From assembly GCF_018278905.1 (NCBI RefSeq), contig NZ_CP046600.1, forward strand, positions 868,001 through 932,000: a stretch of 64,000 bases of DNA, written 5' to 3'. The stretch is from Mycobacterium spongiae. Lineage in GTDB: Bacteria > Actinomycetota > Actinomycetes > Mycobacteriales > Mycobacteriaceae. Below are positions 44,997-53,255 of this stretch, piece after piece (positions within the stretch are counted from its first letter, which is position 1; every line of letters begins with the position of its first letter). The notes beneath the pieces are model-generated. The model saw only the letters and a list, made by a program, of their open reading frames with translations. It did not search any database and was not told the origin of the DNA. A program made the position numbers and the translations under genes.

Positions 44997-45655
44997 GCTG
45001 CCTGCCAGTGACCGTGCTGGTGGTCGCCAAAGCCCCGGAACCCGGCCTGGCCAAAACACGGCTCGCCGCAGCGGTTGGCGAGCAGGTCGCCGCTGATATC
45101 GCCGCCGCTGCGCTGCTCGATACGTTGGACGCGGTCGCCGCGGCGCCGGTGACCGCGCGGGTGGTCGCGCTGACGGGTGACCTGGATAGCGCCGCTTGCG
45201 CCCCCGAGATCCGCCGCCGGCTGCAATGTTTCACGGTAGTTGGCCAGCGCGGTGACAGCTTTGCCGACCGGCTTGCCAATGCGCATGCCGATGCCGCTGA
45301 CGGGAATCCGGTGCTGCAAATCGGGATGGACACGCCACAGGTGACACCCGAGTTACTGGCCGAATGCGCGAGTCGCCTGCTCACTGCGCCGGCCCTGCTC
45401 GGGTTGGCCTGTGACGGCGGCTGGTGGGTACTTGGGGTACGCACTGCAGCGATGGCGGAGTGTCTGCGCACCGTCCCGATGTCGCAGCCGGACACTGGGC
45501 GACTCACGCTAAAAGCTCTGTCTGACAGAGGCATTGATGTATCTACCGTACAGATACTGGCTGATTTCGACCGCGTTGGCGACCTCGCCGGGGTCCGCGA
45601 CGCCTGCCATCCCGAGAGTCGCTTCGCCCGAGCGACCTGGGCGGCCGGGCTCTGA
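44993..45655 (+). CDS. DUF2064 glycosyltransferase-fold protein
   Basis: 220 aa from GTG 44993. VLVVAKAPEPGLAKTRLAAA at the N-terminus is the nucleotide-binding loop of DUF2064/TIGR04282 proteins, with QIGMDTPQVTPELLAEC in the middle. This family has a GT-A-like fold resembling nucleotidyltransferases. It is translationally coupled to the polyprenol glycosyltransferase, so the two probably act in one glycan pathway. The reaction is unknown. Rv0540 orthologue. Confidence 0.85.
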   Translation: MSCLPVTVLVVAKAPEPGLAKTRLAAAVGEQVAADIAAAALLDTLDAVAAAPVTARVVALTGDLDSAACAPEIRRRLQCFTVVGQRGDSFADRLANAHADAADGNPVLQIGMDTPQVTPELLAECASRLLTAPALLGLACDGGWWVLGVRTAAMAECLRTVPMSQPDTGRLTLKALSDRGIDVSTVQILADFDRVGDLAGVRDACHPESRFARATWAAGL

Positions 45656-45694
45656 GTCCTGCGTCGATGCCACCCTCGCGGTGAGCACGCCGCG

Positions 45695-47047
45695 CTACCA
45701 ATTCGTGAAGATGATGCTGTTCAGGAGCAGGGCTCCGGCCGTGTTGACGGCCAGCCAGAACCGGTGCGACCGTGTCGGCAGTAGGGCTGGCGCGGCGGTC
45801 AGCCAGATGGTGAAGGGCAGCCAGATCCGCTCTGTCTCGGCTTTGCTCAGCATGCTCAAGTCGGCGAACGCAATGGCTGCCAGCATGGCCAGCAGCAGTA
45901 GGTGGAACCCGGACCGACGGCGGATAGCGGCCCGGTCGAACAGCCAACTGATGCCGGCCATGCTGCCCAACCCGATGGCGCATACGACGCACGCCAGGTT
46001 GGCCCAGACCCAGTATTGGAACGGTCGATCCTTGGCAATTCCCTGCCAATAACGCTGCTGTACCAGGGTATAGCCCTCGAACCAGACAAACCCCGCTACA
46101 GCAAACGCCACCGCCACCGCCGCTGCCGCCAGCACAGCGGGCCCGAGTGCCCGCAGAACCGGGCGCCAATCTGCCGCCGCGAACAACACGGCAACCGCAG
46201 GCAGCCCCATCAGTACCAGGCCATAGTTGAGAAAGACGGCCCAACCGAGCAGCAAGCCCGCCGCCGCGCCCGTCAGCGCCGGGAACCGGACTTTGCCATG
46301 TACCGCCAACGTGAGCAGCGCGATACCCCAGGCCGCGACCCCGGCAAAATATCCGTCGGCCGAGACGGCGACCCAAATCGCGGTCGGCGCGACGGCGACG
46401 AACGGTGCGGCCAACCGCGCGGTGTGCTCCCCAGCCAGTGCCCGGACGGCGATGATCACCGCGGCCGTCGCACTGGAGCCAACCAGCAGGCACAACAGGC
46501 CGGCCCAGGCGCCGCCCCCCAGGCCGATCCGGTCCAGCCACACGAACGTCAACAGCGCGCCGGGTGGGTGACCCGAGACGTGGGTGACCCACGAGTTGGG
46601 TTGAAAGTCGACAATCCGGCTGGAGAACGTCCGCACAGTGGCCGGGATGTCGGCGATGCCCGGTACCTGCCACAGATACTCGTCTCTGCTGGTCAGCCGG
46701 CCGACAAAGCCGCGTTGCCACCCGTCGATCATCGCCAGCGCAAACGCCCATGCCCCAGCGGTAGCCCAGGTGCCCAGGGTCAGCACTCGCCATGAGACCC
46801 GTTGCGCCACAATCGGCCCCCACAGCACCGCGGCCATGGCAATAAGGATTGCCGGTGCGGTTCCCCACCCGACGTGAGCGTCCCAATAGCCGAAGATCGG
46901 TGCTGCGCCGGCGTGCGCCCCGAAACGCTCCAGGCCGATGTCTCGCCGCGGTCTGACCCCGATATTGAGCCGCGGCAGCACGAACGCAGCTGCTACCAGG
47001 ATCAGCCCGACCGCTACCCCCCAGACCTCCCGGCGCCCCGTCCTCAC
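45695..47047 (-). CDS. Multi-pass membrane protein, possible GT-C glycosyltransferase (Rv0541c-like)
   Basis: 450 aa from GTG 47047 (MRTGRREVWGVAVGLILVAA), chosen because the longer in-frame extension runs into menE and because the length matches the M. tuberculosis gene as I recall it. About 11 hydrophobic segments. The extracytoplasmic loop WVTHVSGHPPGALLTFVWLD lies where GT-C enzymes carry catalytic acids, but no clear DXD or DE motif is seen. The neighbouring polyprenol glycosyltransferase pair converges on it, consistent with a glycan role (inference). Confidence 0.78.
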   Translation of the reverse strand: MRTGRREVWGVAVGLILVAAAFVLPRLNIGVRPRRDIGLERFGAHAGAAPIFGYWDAHVGWGTAPAILIAMAAVLWGPIVAQRVSWRVLTLGTWATAGAWAFALAMIDGWQRGFVGRLTSRDEYLWQVPGIADIPATVRTFSSRIVDFQPNSWVTHVSGHPPGALLTFVWLDRIGLGGGAWAGLLCLLVGSSATAAVIIAVRALAGEHTARLAAPFVAVAPTAIWVAVSADGYFAGVAAWGIALLTLAVHGKVRFPALTGAAAGLLLGWAVFLNYGLVLMGLPAVAVLFAAADWRPVLRALGPAVLAAAAVAVAFAVAGFVWFEGYTLVQQRYWQGIAKDRPFQYWVWANLACVVCAIGLGSMAGISWLFDRAAIRRRSGFHLLLLAMLAAIAFADLSMLSKAETERIWLPFTIWLTAAPALLPTRSHRFWLAVNTAGALLLNSIIFTNW

Positions 47048-47097
47048 GATCGTCCAGCCTATTGACCGGGCCGGCTCAGGGATGGCGACGGGCCGCC

Positions 47098-48204
47098 TCA
47101 GCTCTCGGCGCTGGCGGTAAATCGCCGCTGCAACGCGGACCGATCGACCTTGCCGATACCGCGCAGCGGGAGCTCGGTCACGCAATGCAGTTCCCGGGGC
47201 GCCGCGGTGATATCGAGAGTCCGCGCGGCGTGTGCGCGCATGGCGTCGAGCGTCGGTGGTAGGTGGCCCGCGGCGACCACCACCGCGGCGACCACTCGCT
47301 GACCCAATCGGTCGTCGGCAAGTCCGAAGACCGCACACTCACGCACCGCCGGGTGGCTGCACAATGCGGTCTCGACGAGCTGGGGGAGGACGGTCAACCC
47401 GCCGGTGCTGATCGCGTCGTCGGCACGGCCTGCCACGGTCAGGACACCTGAATCATCGAGGTCACCGACATCGTCGGTGTGGAACCAGCCCGGGTCGGCG
47501 AACGGGTCGGGATCGACCGGGTTGCGATAGCCCTTCGCGAGTGTCACGCCGCCGATCGCGATGCGCGCGTCGGGTAGCACCCGCAACCGGACTCCGGCCA
47601 ACGGGACGCCATCGTAGACGCAGCCCCCGGCGGTCTCGCTCATCCCGTAGGTGCGGACCACCGCGATTCCCGCTGACGCGGCGGCCCGCAGAACCGGGCG
47701 TGGCGCCGGTCCGCCACCGATCAATACCGCGTCCAACTCGGCCAAAGCCGCCGCCGCGGCAGAGTCGTCGAGCGCCTTGGCCAACTGGGCGGAGACGAGC
47801 GACGCGTACCGTCGCCCGGGCCCCAATCGTGCTACCGCGCTCGGCAGCTCGGTAACGTCGAAGCCACCCGAGACATCCAACTCGACGGGCGTGGAACCGG
47901 CCACCACGCTGCGCACCAGCACCTGTAGGCCGGCGATGTGATGCGGCGGCAACGCCAAGAGCCAGCTGCCCGGACCGCCGAGTCGGTCGTGGGTGGCCAC
48001 CGCGCTGGCCGTCAGCGCGGCGGCGGTCAGCATCGCCCCCTTGGGCGAGCCGGTGGTTCCCGACGTCGTCACTACCAGGGCGACGTCGTCGTCGATGCTC
48101 TCTCCTACTCGCAACGCACGCAACACGGGACTGTCGCGCTCGGGGACCGGAACCACTGCCGAGTCAGCACCGTCCAGAACCCGGCGCAACGCGGGCAACA
48201 GCAA
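47098..48204 (-). CDS. menE: o-Succinylbenzoate-CoA ligase
   Basis: 368 aa adenylate-forming enzyme. P-loop VVTTSGTTGSPKGAMLTAAA, core motif TYGMSETAGGCVYDG, the hinge DVGDLDDSGVLTVAGRADDAIS, and the C-terminal catalytic Lys in LPLRGIGKVDRSAL. It activates o-succinylbenzoate to its CoA thioester, the substrate of MenB. It is shorter than typical acyl-CoA ligases, as is usual for actinobacterial MenE. Rv0542c orthologue. Confidence 0.94.
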   Translation of the reverse strand: MLLPALRRVLDGADSAVVPVPERDSPVLRALRVGESIDDDVALVVTTSGTTGSPKGAMLTAAALTASAVATHDRLGGPGSWLLALPPHHIAGLQVLVRSVVAGSTPVELDVSGGFDVTELPSAVARLGPGRRYASLVSAQLAKALDDSAAAAALAELDAVLIGGGPAPRPVLRAAASAGIAVVRTYGMSETAGGCVYDGVPLAGVRLRVLPDARIAIGGVTLAKGYRNPVDPDPFADPGWFHTDDVGDLDDSGVLTVAGRADDAISTGGLTVLPQLVETALCSHPAVRECAVFGLADDRLGQRVVAAVVVAAGHLPPTLDAMRAHAARTLDITAAPRELHCVTELPLRGIGKVDRSALQRRFTASAES

Positions 48205-48248
48205 CGAGGCCGCAGAACCCCCTTGGACCGCAAGCGCGCGCAGGACTG

Positions 48249-48551
48249 CTATGGGTGGTCCTCGCCGTCGCGCACGTCATCGAGGGGCCAGCCTTTGGCG
48301 GCCAACCGGGTGCGCACCCGCTGCATGTCCTCTGGTGACGGCAAGTTGTCGGTGACGTGGGTGATCACTACGCCAACGTCGATCCGGTCGAACTCGCCGC
48401 GCCGCATCAGTTGGGCGGCCACCGCCTTGACCTCGTCGTTGCTCAGTCGCCGGGAGAGTAGGGCCAGCACCGCGAAGTAGTCGGTCGGCGGAATCCCCTC
48501 GGGGTAGCCCGCGCGCAGCCAAGAGACGATCGAGGTAAGAAACCGGTTCAC
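48249..48551 (-). CDS. DUF3349 family protein
   Basis: 100 aa from GTG 48551 (MNRFLTSIVSWLRAGYPEGI). A compact helical protein with PPTDYFAVLALLSRRLSNDEV and RTRLAAKGWPLDDV, characteristic of DUF3349, a small mycobacterial family related to winged-helix-like folds and without a known function. Same length as Rv0543c. It lies 44 bp upstream of menE on the same strand, so co-transcription is likely. Confidence 0.88.
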   Translation of the reverse strand: MNRFLTSIVSWLRAGYPEGIPPTDYFAVLALLSRRLSNDEVKAVAAQLMRRGEFDRIDVGVVITHVTDNLPSPEDMQRVRTRLAAKGWPLDDVRDGEDHP

Positions 48552-48618
48552 GCCATACAACTTCCCGTCAGGACTGTCTGCAGACCTCTCAAAACCTATG
48601 TCAGGGACATGTTTGACA

Positions 48619-48909
48619 CTACGTCGGATCGGCGCCGAGAAAGGCCCAACCGGTGTGATGCGCGATGTAGTCACGGGCGATGTAGAGCACCCCCAGGATG
48701 ACCACCGCGACGACCAGCGCATAGATTGCCCAGGCGAGCGCGATCAGCACTGGGTTGCGGTGGGGTGTCGCGCCGCCTGTGCCGATTTCGCCGACGCCAG
48801 CGGCATGCAGCCGCACTCCGAGCGCGAACACCCCCGGCAGCGCGGCTCCGGCAAGCAGGCTGAAGACCAAGATCTTGAGGGTGGCCTCGTAGTTGAACCA
48901 CTCGCTCAT
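48619..48909 (-). CDS. Small membrane protein (Rv0544c-like)
   Basis: 96 aa from ATG 48909, overlapping the pitA stop (ATGA). Two membrane segments (LKILVFSLLAGAALPGVFALG and VLIALAWAIYALVVAVVILGVLY) around a Gly/His-containing loop. It is coupled to the phosphate permease, so an accessory role for PitA is plausible, but no family function is known to me. Confidence 0.82.
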   Translation of the reverse strand: MSEWFNYEATLKILVFSLLAGAALPGVFALGVRLHAAGVGEIGTGGATPHRNPVLIALAWAIYALVVAVVILGVLYIARDYIAHHTGWAFLGADPT

Positions 48910-50162
48910 CAGCTGTTCCTCGCGGTCGTCACCGCGCCGTCCGTGCCCACCTTCGGTGCGCGACCATCGGGTTGCGGCATCGGAGGTGCGGGCGGCTTTC
49001 CATTCGAAGTCGGCTCCTGAGCGTTGTCGAGACCGGCGGTCAAGCTGCCCTCCCATTCGGCGTTGACGTTCTTGTGGTCGACTTTCGCCTTGCGGGATTG
49101 CTGGTAGATGGCGGCCGCTACCGCGACCAACAGGGAAAAGCCGATGATCGCGCCGGGGTATCCGCCGATGAGGTGCACGATCCAGTAGGTGATCGCGCCG
49201 ACGAGCCCAGCCAACGGAAGCGTGACCAGCCAAGCGACCGCCATCCGCCCGGCTATCCCCCAGCGCACCTCGGCGCCGGGCTTGCCCACTCCGCTGCCCA
49301 GCACCGAACCGGTGCAGACCTGCGTCGTGGACAACGCGTAGCCGAAGTGCGCGGACAGCAGAATCACCGCGGCCGATGACGACTCAGCCGCCATTCCTTG
49401 CGGGGACTGGATCTCGACGAGCCCCTTGCCCAGGGTGCGGATGATGCGCCACCCGCCCAGGTAGGTGCCGAATGCGATGGCTACCGCGCAGGACACGACA
49501 ACCCATAGCGGCGGAACGCTGGCTGAAGTGCTGACTGCTCCGTAGGACATCAGCGCCAGGAAGATCACGCCCATCGTCTTTTGGGCGTCGTTGGTGCCGT
49601 GCGCGAGCGAGACCAAGGAGGCTGAACCCCACTGGCCGTACCGGAAGCCAGCGTTGGTGCGTTTCTCCGGGACACCACGGGCCAGCCGGTAGACCAGCGA
49701 GGTGGAAATCGCCGAGATGGCGACGGCCAGCACCGCGGCAATGACAGCCGGGATGAGCACTTTGGAGGTGATGCCCCTCCAGATCACCCCGTGCAAGCCC
49801 ACGGCGGCGATGGTGGCCCCGACGATGCCGCCGACCAGAGCGTGCGAGGAACTCGACGGAATGCCGAGCAGCCAGGTCAACAGGTTCCAGACGATGCCGC
49901 CCACCAGGCCGGCGAAGACCAGTTCGAGTGTGACCAGGTTCGCGTCGATCAGACCCTTGGCAATCGTCGCCGCGACCGCTGTCGACAGGAACGCACCCAC
50001 CAGGTTGAGTACGGCTGACAGTGTCACCGCGGCCTTGGGCGCGAGCGCGCCGCTGGCGATGGAGGTCGCCATGGCGTTGCCGGTGTCGTGGAAGCCGTTG
50101 GTGAAGTCAAACACCAATGCGGTGATGACGACAACGATCAAGAGGAACAACTGGAGGTTCAC
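48909..50162 (-). CDS. pitA: Low-affinity inorganic phosphate permease
   Basis: 417 aa from GTG 50162 (MNLQLFLLIVVVITALVFDF). PiT-family signature repeats occur at both ends: FTNGFHDTGNAMATSIASGAL and SLAHGTNDAQKTMGVIFLAL. About ten membrane helices with a cytoplasmic loop and a Pro-rich acidic C-terminus. It imports phosphate (as metal-phosphate) driven by the proton gradient. Same length as Rv0545c as I recall it. Confidence 0.94.
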   Translation of the reverse strand: MNLQLFLLIVVVITALVFDFTNGFHDTGNAMATSIASGALAPKAAVTLSAVLNLVGAFLSTAVAATIAKGLIDANLVTLELVFAGLVGGIVWNLLTWLLGIPSSSSHALVGGIVGATIAAVGLHGVIWRGITSKVLIPAVIAAVLAVAISAISTSLVYRLARGVPEKRTNAGFRYGQWGSASLVSLAHGTNDAQKTMGVIFLALMSYGAVSTSASVPPLWVVVSCAVAIAFGTYLGGWRIIRTLGKGLVEIQSPQGMAAESSSAAVILLSAHFGYALSTTQVCTGSVLGSGVGKPGAEVRWGIAGRMAVAWLVTLPLAGLVGAITYWIVHLIGGYPGAIIGFSLLVAVAAAIYQQSRKAKVDHKNVNAEWEGSLTAGLDNAQEPTSNGKPPAPPMPQPDGRAPKVGTDGAVTTARNS

Positions 50163-50258
50163 AGCGCCCAATTCTGCTGGTCGGGGTGTTCCGTTGTCGA
50201 ACGCACGAGTTCGCGAATTGCAGGTCCCTGGCACTCGTTGCCAGATGTTACCTAGCAG

Positions 50259-50666
50259 TTAACCAGATGTTCCCCGACGTTCACCTCGGGTGTCCCGGCG
50301 CAGCGGGTGATCGGGGGGCACCTCGATGAAGATCAACGTGACGCCATCCGGGTCGGTTACGTGCATCTCGTGCAGGCCCCAAGGTTCGCGCCGCGCCTCG
50401 CGCGCGATCGACACCCCCCGAGCTATCAGCTCGGACTGGGTGGCCTCCAGGTCACGCACCTGCAGCCACAGCGCGCCGGGGAATGGCCCGCGGGAGTGAT
50501 CGGGTGTCCCGAATCCGGCCAGTTCGAGGAGCGACTGGCCGGCGAAAAACACTGTGCCCGCACCGTAGTCACGAGCGATCGCCAACCCGATCTCGTCGCG
50601 GTAGAAGCTCAACGACCGCTGATAGTCAGCCGGCCGAAGCAGCATCCGACTGGCCAGAATCTCCAT
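50259..50666 (-). CDS. Glyoxalase/VOC-family protein
   Basis: 135 aa from ATG 50666 (MEILASRMLLRPADYQRSLS). One VOC domain: FYRDEIGLAIARDYG, FFAGQSLLELAGFG, GALWLQVRDLEA and a terminal HEMHVTDPDGVTLIFIEVP with a metal-ligand Glu. The family includes glyoxalase I, dioxygenases and antibiotic-binding proteins; a specific reaction cannot be assigned. Rv0546c orthologue. Confidence 0.85.
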   Translation of the reverse strand: MEILASRMLLRPADYQRSLSFYRDEIGLAIARDYGAGTVFFAGQSLLELAGFGTPDHSRGPFPGALWLQVRDLEATQSELIARGVSIAREARREPWGLHEMHVTDPDGVTLIFIEVPPDHPLRRDTRGERRGTSG

Positions 50667-50679
50667 GACCTCGTGTTTA

Positions 50680-51318
50680 TCACGACGGGCACCGGCGGCG
50701 CAGGGTCTCCGCACCGGGACCGGTGAGGTCGTCGCACGCCGCGCCGCGGCCGGTCATGGCCAGCAGTAGGGACAGGAGGGGGCCCTCGACTCCGGCTGTT
50801 TTGGGGTCACCCTGCCCGTGTTGCCATGCGTCGTCGGTGGCGTTCAAGGTGAGTCCGGCGACTCGGCTCTTCGAGCCGATGAGCAGGTTGGAGCCCTTGT
50901 AGAAGTCGATCACCTGCCGAACCGCTTCGGTGGGGTAGGTGTGCGAGATACCCAAGGGACGACGGATGTCCTCGCCGTGGATCATGACCTCGCCGAGCCA
51001 GGAGATCTTCGGGCCCGGAGGTGCGGAGGTGGAATGCTGCAAGCCGCCGAACGTGCTGAGGGTGACGGCAGCATCGGGGCCGCGCTGCTTCGCGATCTGT
51101 GCATTCGCGAACCGGTCGAAGTTGAACCCCGCCCTGGCCATACCGAGGAAGAACTTGGGTGGGTTCAGCGAGGCGGTCGCCGACAGATGCGCGACGACGT
51201 CGCGGACCGTCCAGCGCGTGCACAGTGACGGCGCGTCCCATTGCGATGACGTCAGGTTGGCGAGGTCTGCGGCGAGTGCGCCGCGCTCGGCAGAGATCGT
51301 GCTCCAGACATCAGACAT
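50680..51318 (-). CDS. Mycothiol-dependent maleylpyruvate isomerase-like (DinB superfamily) protein
   Basis: 212 aa. The MDMPI-type N-terminal four-helix domain shows CTRWTVRDVVAHLSATASL with the metal-ligand His and GEVMIHGEDIRRPLGI with the two further metal-ligand His/Glu residues. Members use or resemble mycothiol S-transferases; the substrate is unknown. I do not recall it at this place in M. tuberculosis, so it may be a lineage-specific insertion between the VOC gene and the SDR gene. It lies 22 bp downstream of the SDR gene and 14 bp upstream of the VOC gene. Confidence 0.82.
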   Translation of the reverse strand: MSDVWSTISAERGALAADLANLTSSQWDAPSLCTRWTVRDVVAHLSATASLNPPKFFLGMARAGFNFDRFANAQIAKQRGPDAAVTLSTFGGLQHSTSAPPGPKISWLGEVMIHGEDIRRPLGISHTYPTEAVRQVIDFYKGSNLLIGSKSRVAGLTLNATDDAWQHGQGDPKTAGVEGPLLSLLLAMTGRGAACDDLTGPGAETLRRRCPS

Positions 51319-51339
51319 GACAAACTCCCGTCGGTCGGA

Positions 51340-52224
51340 TCAACTGTCCAATCGGTTGCTGCGCCGCTGCATGAGTGCGTTCACCCACCGCGGGCCAATG
51401 CTGTCCAACGCGTTGACGGCGACGGCGACCCGCGGCGCGATTCGTACCGGCCGGGTGCGCGCGGCGGTCACCATCCAACCGGCCGCTTCGGCAGGGCTGA
51501 GCGCGGGCATCCCGTCGTAGGCCTTCGTGGGTTTGATCATCGGCGTGTCCACCAGCGGGTAGTACAGCGTCGTCGAATGCACGCCCCGACCTCCCCATTC
51601 GGTTTCGACAACCCGGCTGACCGACGCCAGCGCGGCCTTCGATGCGTTGTACACCGAAAACAGCGGCGACGCCTCTGACAGCACCCCCCAGGTCGCGACG
51701 TTGATGATGTGACCGTCGCCGCGCTCGAGCATGCCCGGTGCAAGTCCGCGGATCAGCCGCAACGGAGCGTAGTAGTTGAGGATCATCGTTCGCTCGACGT
51801 CGTGCCAGCGTTCCAACGATGCGGCCAGCGGTCGACGAATGGACCGACCGGCGTTGTTGATGAGGATGTCCACCCCGCCGATGCGCTCGTCCACGTCGGC
51901 AACCAGCGCGTCGATTGCGTCCATATCCGAAAGGTCGCATGGCACCGACATTGCTCTGCCGCCTGCCCTCGTGATCCGGTCGGCCAGGGCGTCCAGCAGC
52001 TCCGGGCGCCTGGCGACCGCAACCACCGTGGCGCCGTGGCGGGCGAACTGCTCTGCCGCGGCGGCTCCGATGCCCGACGAAGCGCCCGTGAGCAGGATGC
52101 GCTTGCCGTCGAGGCCGACCGGCGTCATCGCGGGCCGATTGATCAACAGCTGCGGTGAGATCGGCGGCCGCATACCCGTCAGCGCAATGTGTTCGGTCAA
52201 CCGGCGAAGCGGGCTCTTGCTCAC
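51340..52224 (-). CDS. Short-chain dehydrogenase/reductase
   Basis: 294 aa from GTG 52224 (MSKSPLRRLTEHIALTGM), matching the remembered Rv0547c length. Classical SDR motifs: cofactor loop LLTGASSGIGAAAAEQ, NNAG in DILINNAGRSIRRPL, and the active-site Tyr-x3-Lys in FSVYNASKAALASVS. The C-terminus extends beyond the core (VALDSIGPRWVNALMQRR type), as in mycobacterial DltE-like SDRs. The substrate is unknown. It lies 32 bp downstream of menB on the same strand. Confidence 0.9.
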   Translation of the reverse strand: MSKSPLRRLTEHIALTGMRPPISPQLLINRPAMTPVGLDGKRILLTGASSGIGAAAAEQFARHGATVVAVARRPELLDALADRITRAGGRAMSVPCDLSDMDAIDALVADVDERIGGVDILINNAGRSIRRPLAASLERWHDVERTMILNYYAPLRLIRGLAPGMLERGDGHIINVATWGVLSEASPLFSVYNASKAALASVSRVVETEWGGRGVHSTTLYYPLVDTPMIKPTKAYDGMPALSPAEAAGWMVTAARTRPVRIAPRVAVAVNALDSIGPRWVNALMQRRSNRLDS

Positions 52225-52256
52225 AGGTGGGGAGTCTAGGCCGACGCCGGCGGCCA

Positions 52257-53159
52257 CTAGAAATACCGGGGATAGTTGCTCCAGTCCGGTGCGCGCTTTT
52301 CCAGGAATGCGTCGCGGCCCTCTACGGCTTCGTCGGTCATGTAGGCCAGCCGGGTTGCCTCACCGGCGAACAACTGCTGACCTACCAGACCATCGTCCAG
52401 CAGGTTGAACGCGAACTTCAACATCCGTTGGGCCTGCGGCGATTTGGCGTTGACCTCGGCCGCCCATTCCAGTGCTACGGTTTCCAGCTGTGCGTGGTCG
52501 ACAACCGCATTGACCGCGCCCATCTGGTGCATCTGCTCGGCGGTGTAGGACCGGCCCAGGAAGAAGATCTCCCGGGCGAACTTCTGCCCTACCTGACGGG
52601 CCAAGTATGCGCTGCCATACCCGCCGTCGAAGCTGCCGACATCGGCGTCGGTCTGCTTGAAGCGAGCATGCTCGCGACTGGCCAGGGTGAGGTCGCACAC
52701 CACGTGCAGGCTGTGGCCGCCGCCCGCCGCCCAGCCGTTCACCAGGCAGATGACCACCTTGGGCATGAACCGAATCAGCCGTTGCACCTCCAGGATGTGC
52801 AACCGGCCTGCGCGAGCCGCATCAACGGTATCCGCGGTCTCGCCGGACGCGTACTGGTACCCGGACCGCCCGCGAATTCGCTGATCGCCGCCAGAGCAGA
52901 ACGCCCACCCGCCGTCGCGCGGGCTGGGCCCGTTGCCGGTCAGCAGGACCACTCCGACGTCGGGGGACATGCGGGCGTGGTCGAGCACCCGATACAGCTC
53001 GTCGACGGTGTGCGGGCGAAAAGCGTTGCGCACCTCCGGACGGTTGAAGGCCACCCGCACCGTCGCGTCGTCGACGTGGCGGTGATAGGTGATATCGGTC
53101 AGATCGTCGAAGCCGTCAACGAGCTGCCACGCCCGTGCGTCGAATGGGTTGTTGGTCAC
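52257..53159 (-). CDS. menB: 1,4-dihydroxy-2-naphthoyl-CoA synthase
   Basis: 300 aa crotonase-fold enzyme. N-terminal FDDLTDITYHRHVDDATVRV, oxyanion-hole regions AFCSGGDQRIRGRSGYQYAS and NGWAAGGGHSLHVVCDLTLA, and the catalytic Asp/Tyr region TDADVGSFDGGYGSAYLARQ. It closes o-succinylbenzoyl-CoA to dihydroxynaphthoyl-CoA. The N-terminus is shorter than I recall for the M. tuberculosis protein (about 314 aa). In M. tuberculosis the vapBC3 pair lies upstream; it is absent here. Confidence 0.96.
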   Translation of the reverse strand: MTNNPFDARAWQLVDGFDDLTDITYHRHVDDATVRVAFNRPEVRNAFRPHTVDELYRVLDHARMSPDVGVVLLTGNGPSPRDGGWAFCSGGDQRIRGRSGYQYASGETADTVDAARAGRLHILEVQRLIRFMPKVVICLVNGWAAGGGHSLHVVCDLTLASREHARFKQTDADVGSFDGGYGSAYLARQVGQKFAREIFFLGRSYTAEQMHQMGAVNAVVDHAQLETVALEWAAEVNAKSPQAQRMLKFAFNLLDDGLVGQQLFAGEATRLAYMTDEAVEGRDAFLEKRAPDWSNYPRYF

Positions 53160-53196
53160 GGCTGTTGAGCTCCATCCTGGTTGATCACCGCCGATT

Positions 53197-53242
53197 GTGA
53201 CGCCACCGTCACGTTGGGTCGCAAATGTGGCTGTGGCGTCAC
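53197..53242. terminator. 10-bp perfect inverted repeat between fadD8 and menB
   Basis: GTGACGCCAC (53197-53206) pairs with GTGGCGTCAC (53233-53242) around a 26-nt spacer in the 96-bp gap. Both genes are on the minus strand, so it could end the fadD8 transcript or be an operator for menB. Confidence 0.45.
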
Positions 53243-53255
53243 GCTCGGCGGGCGG

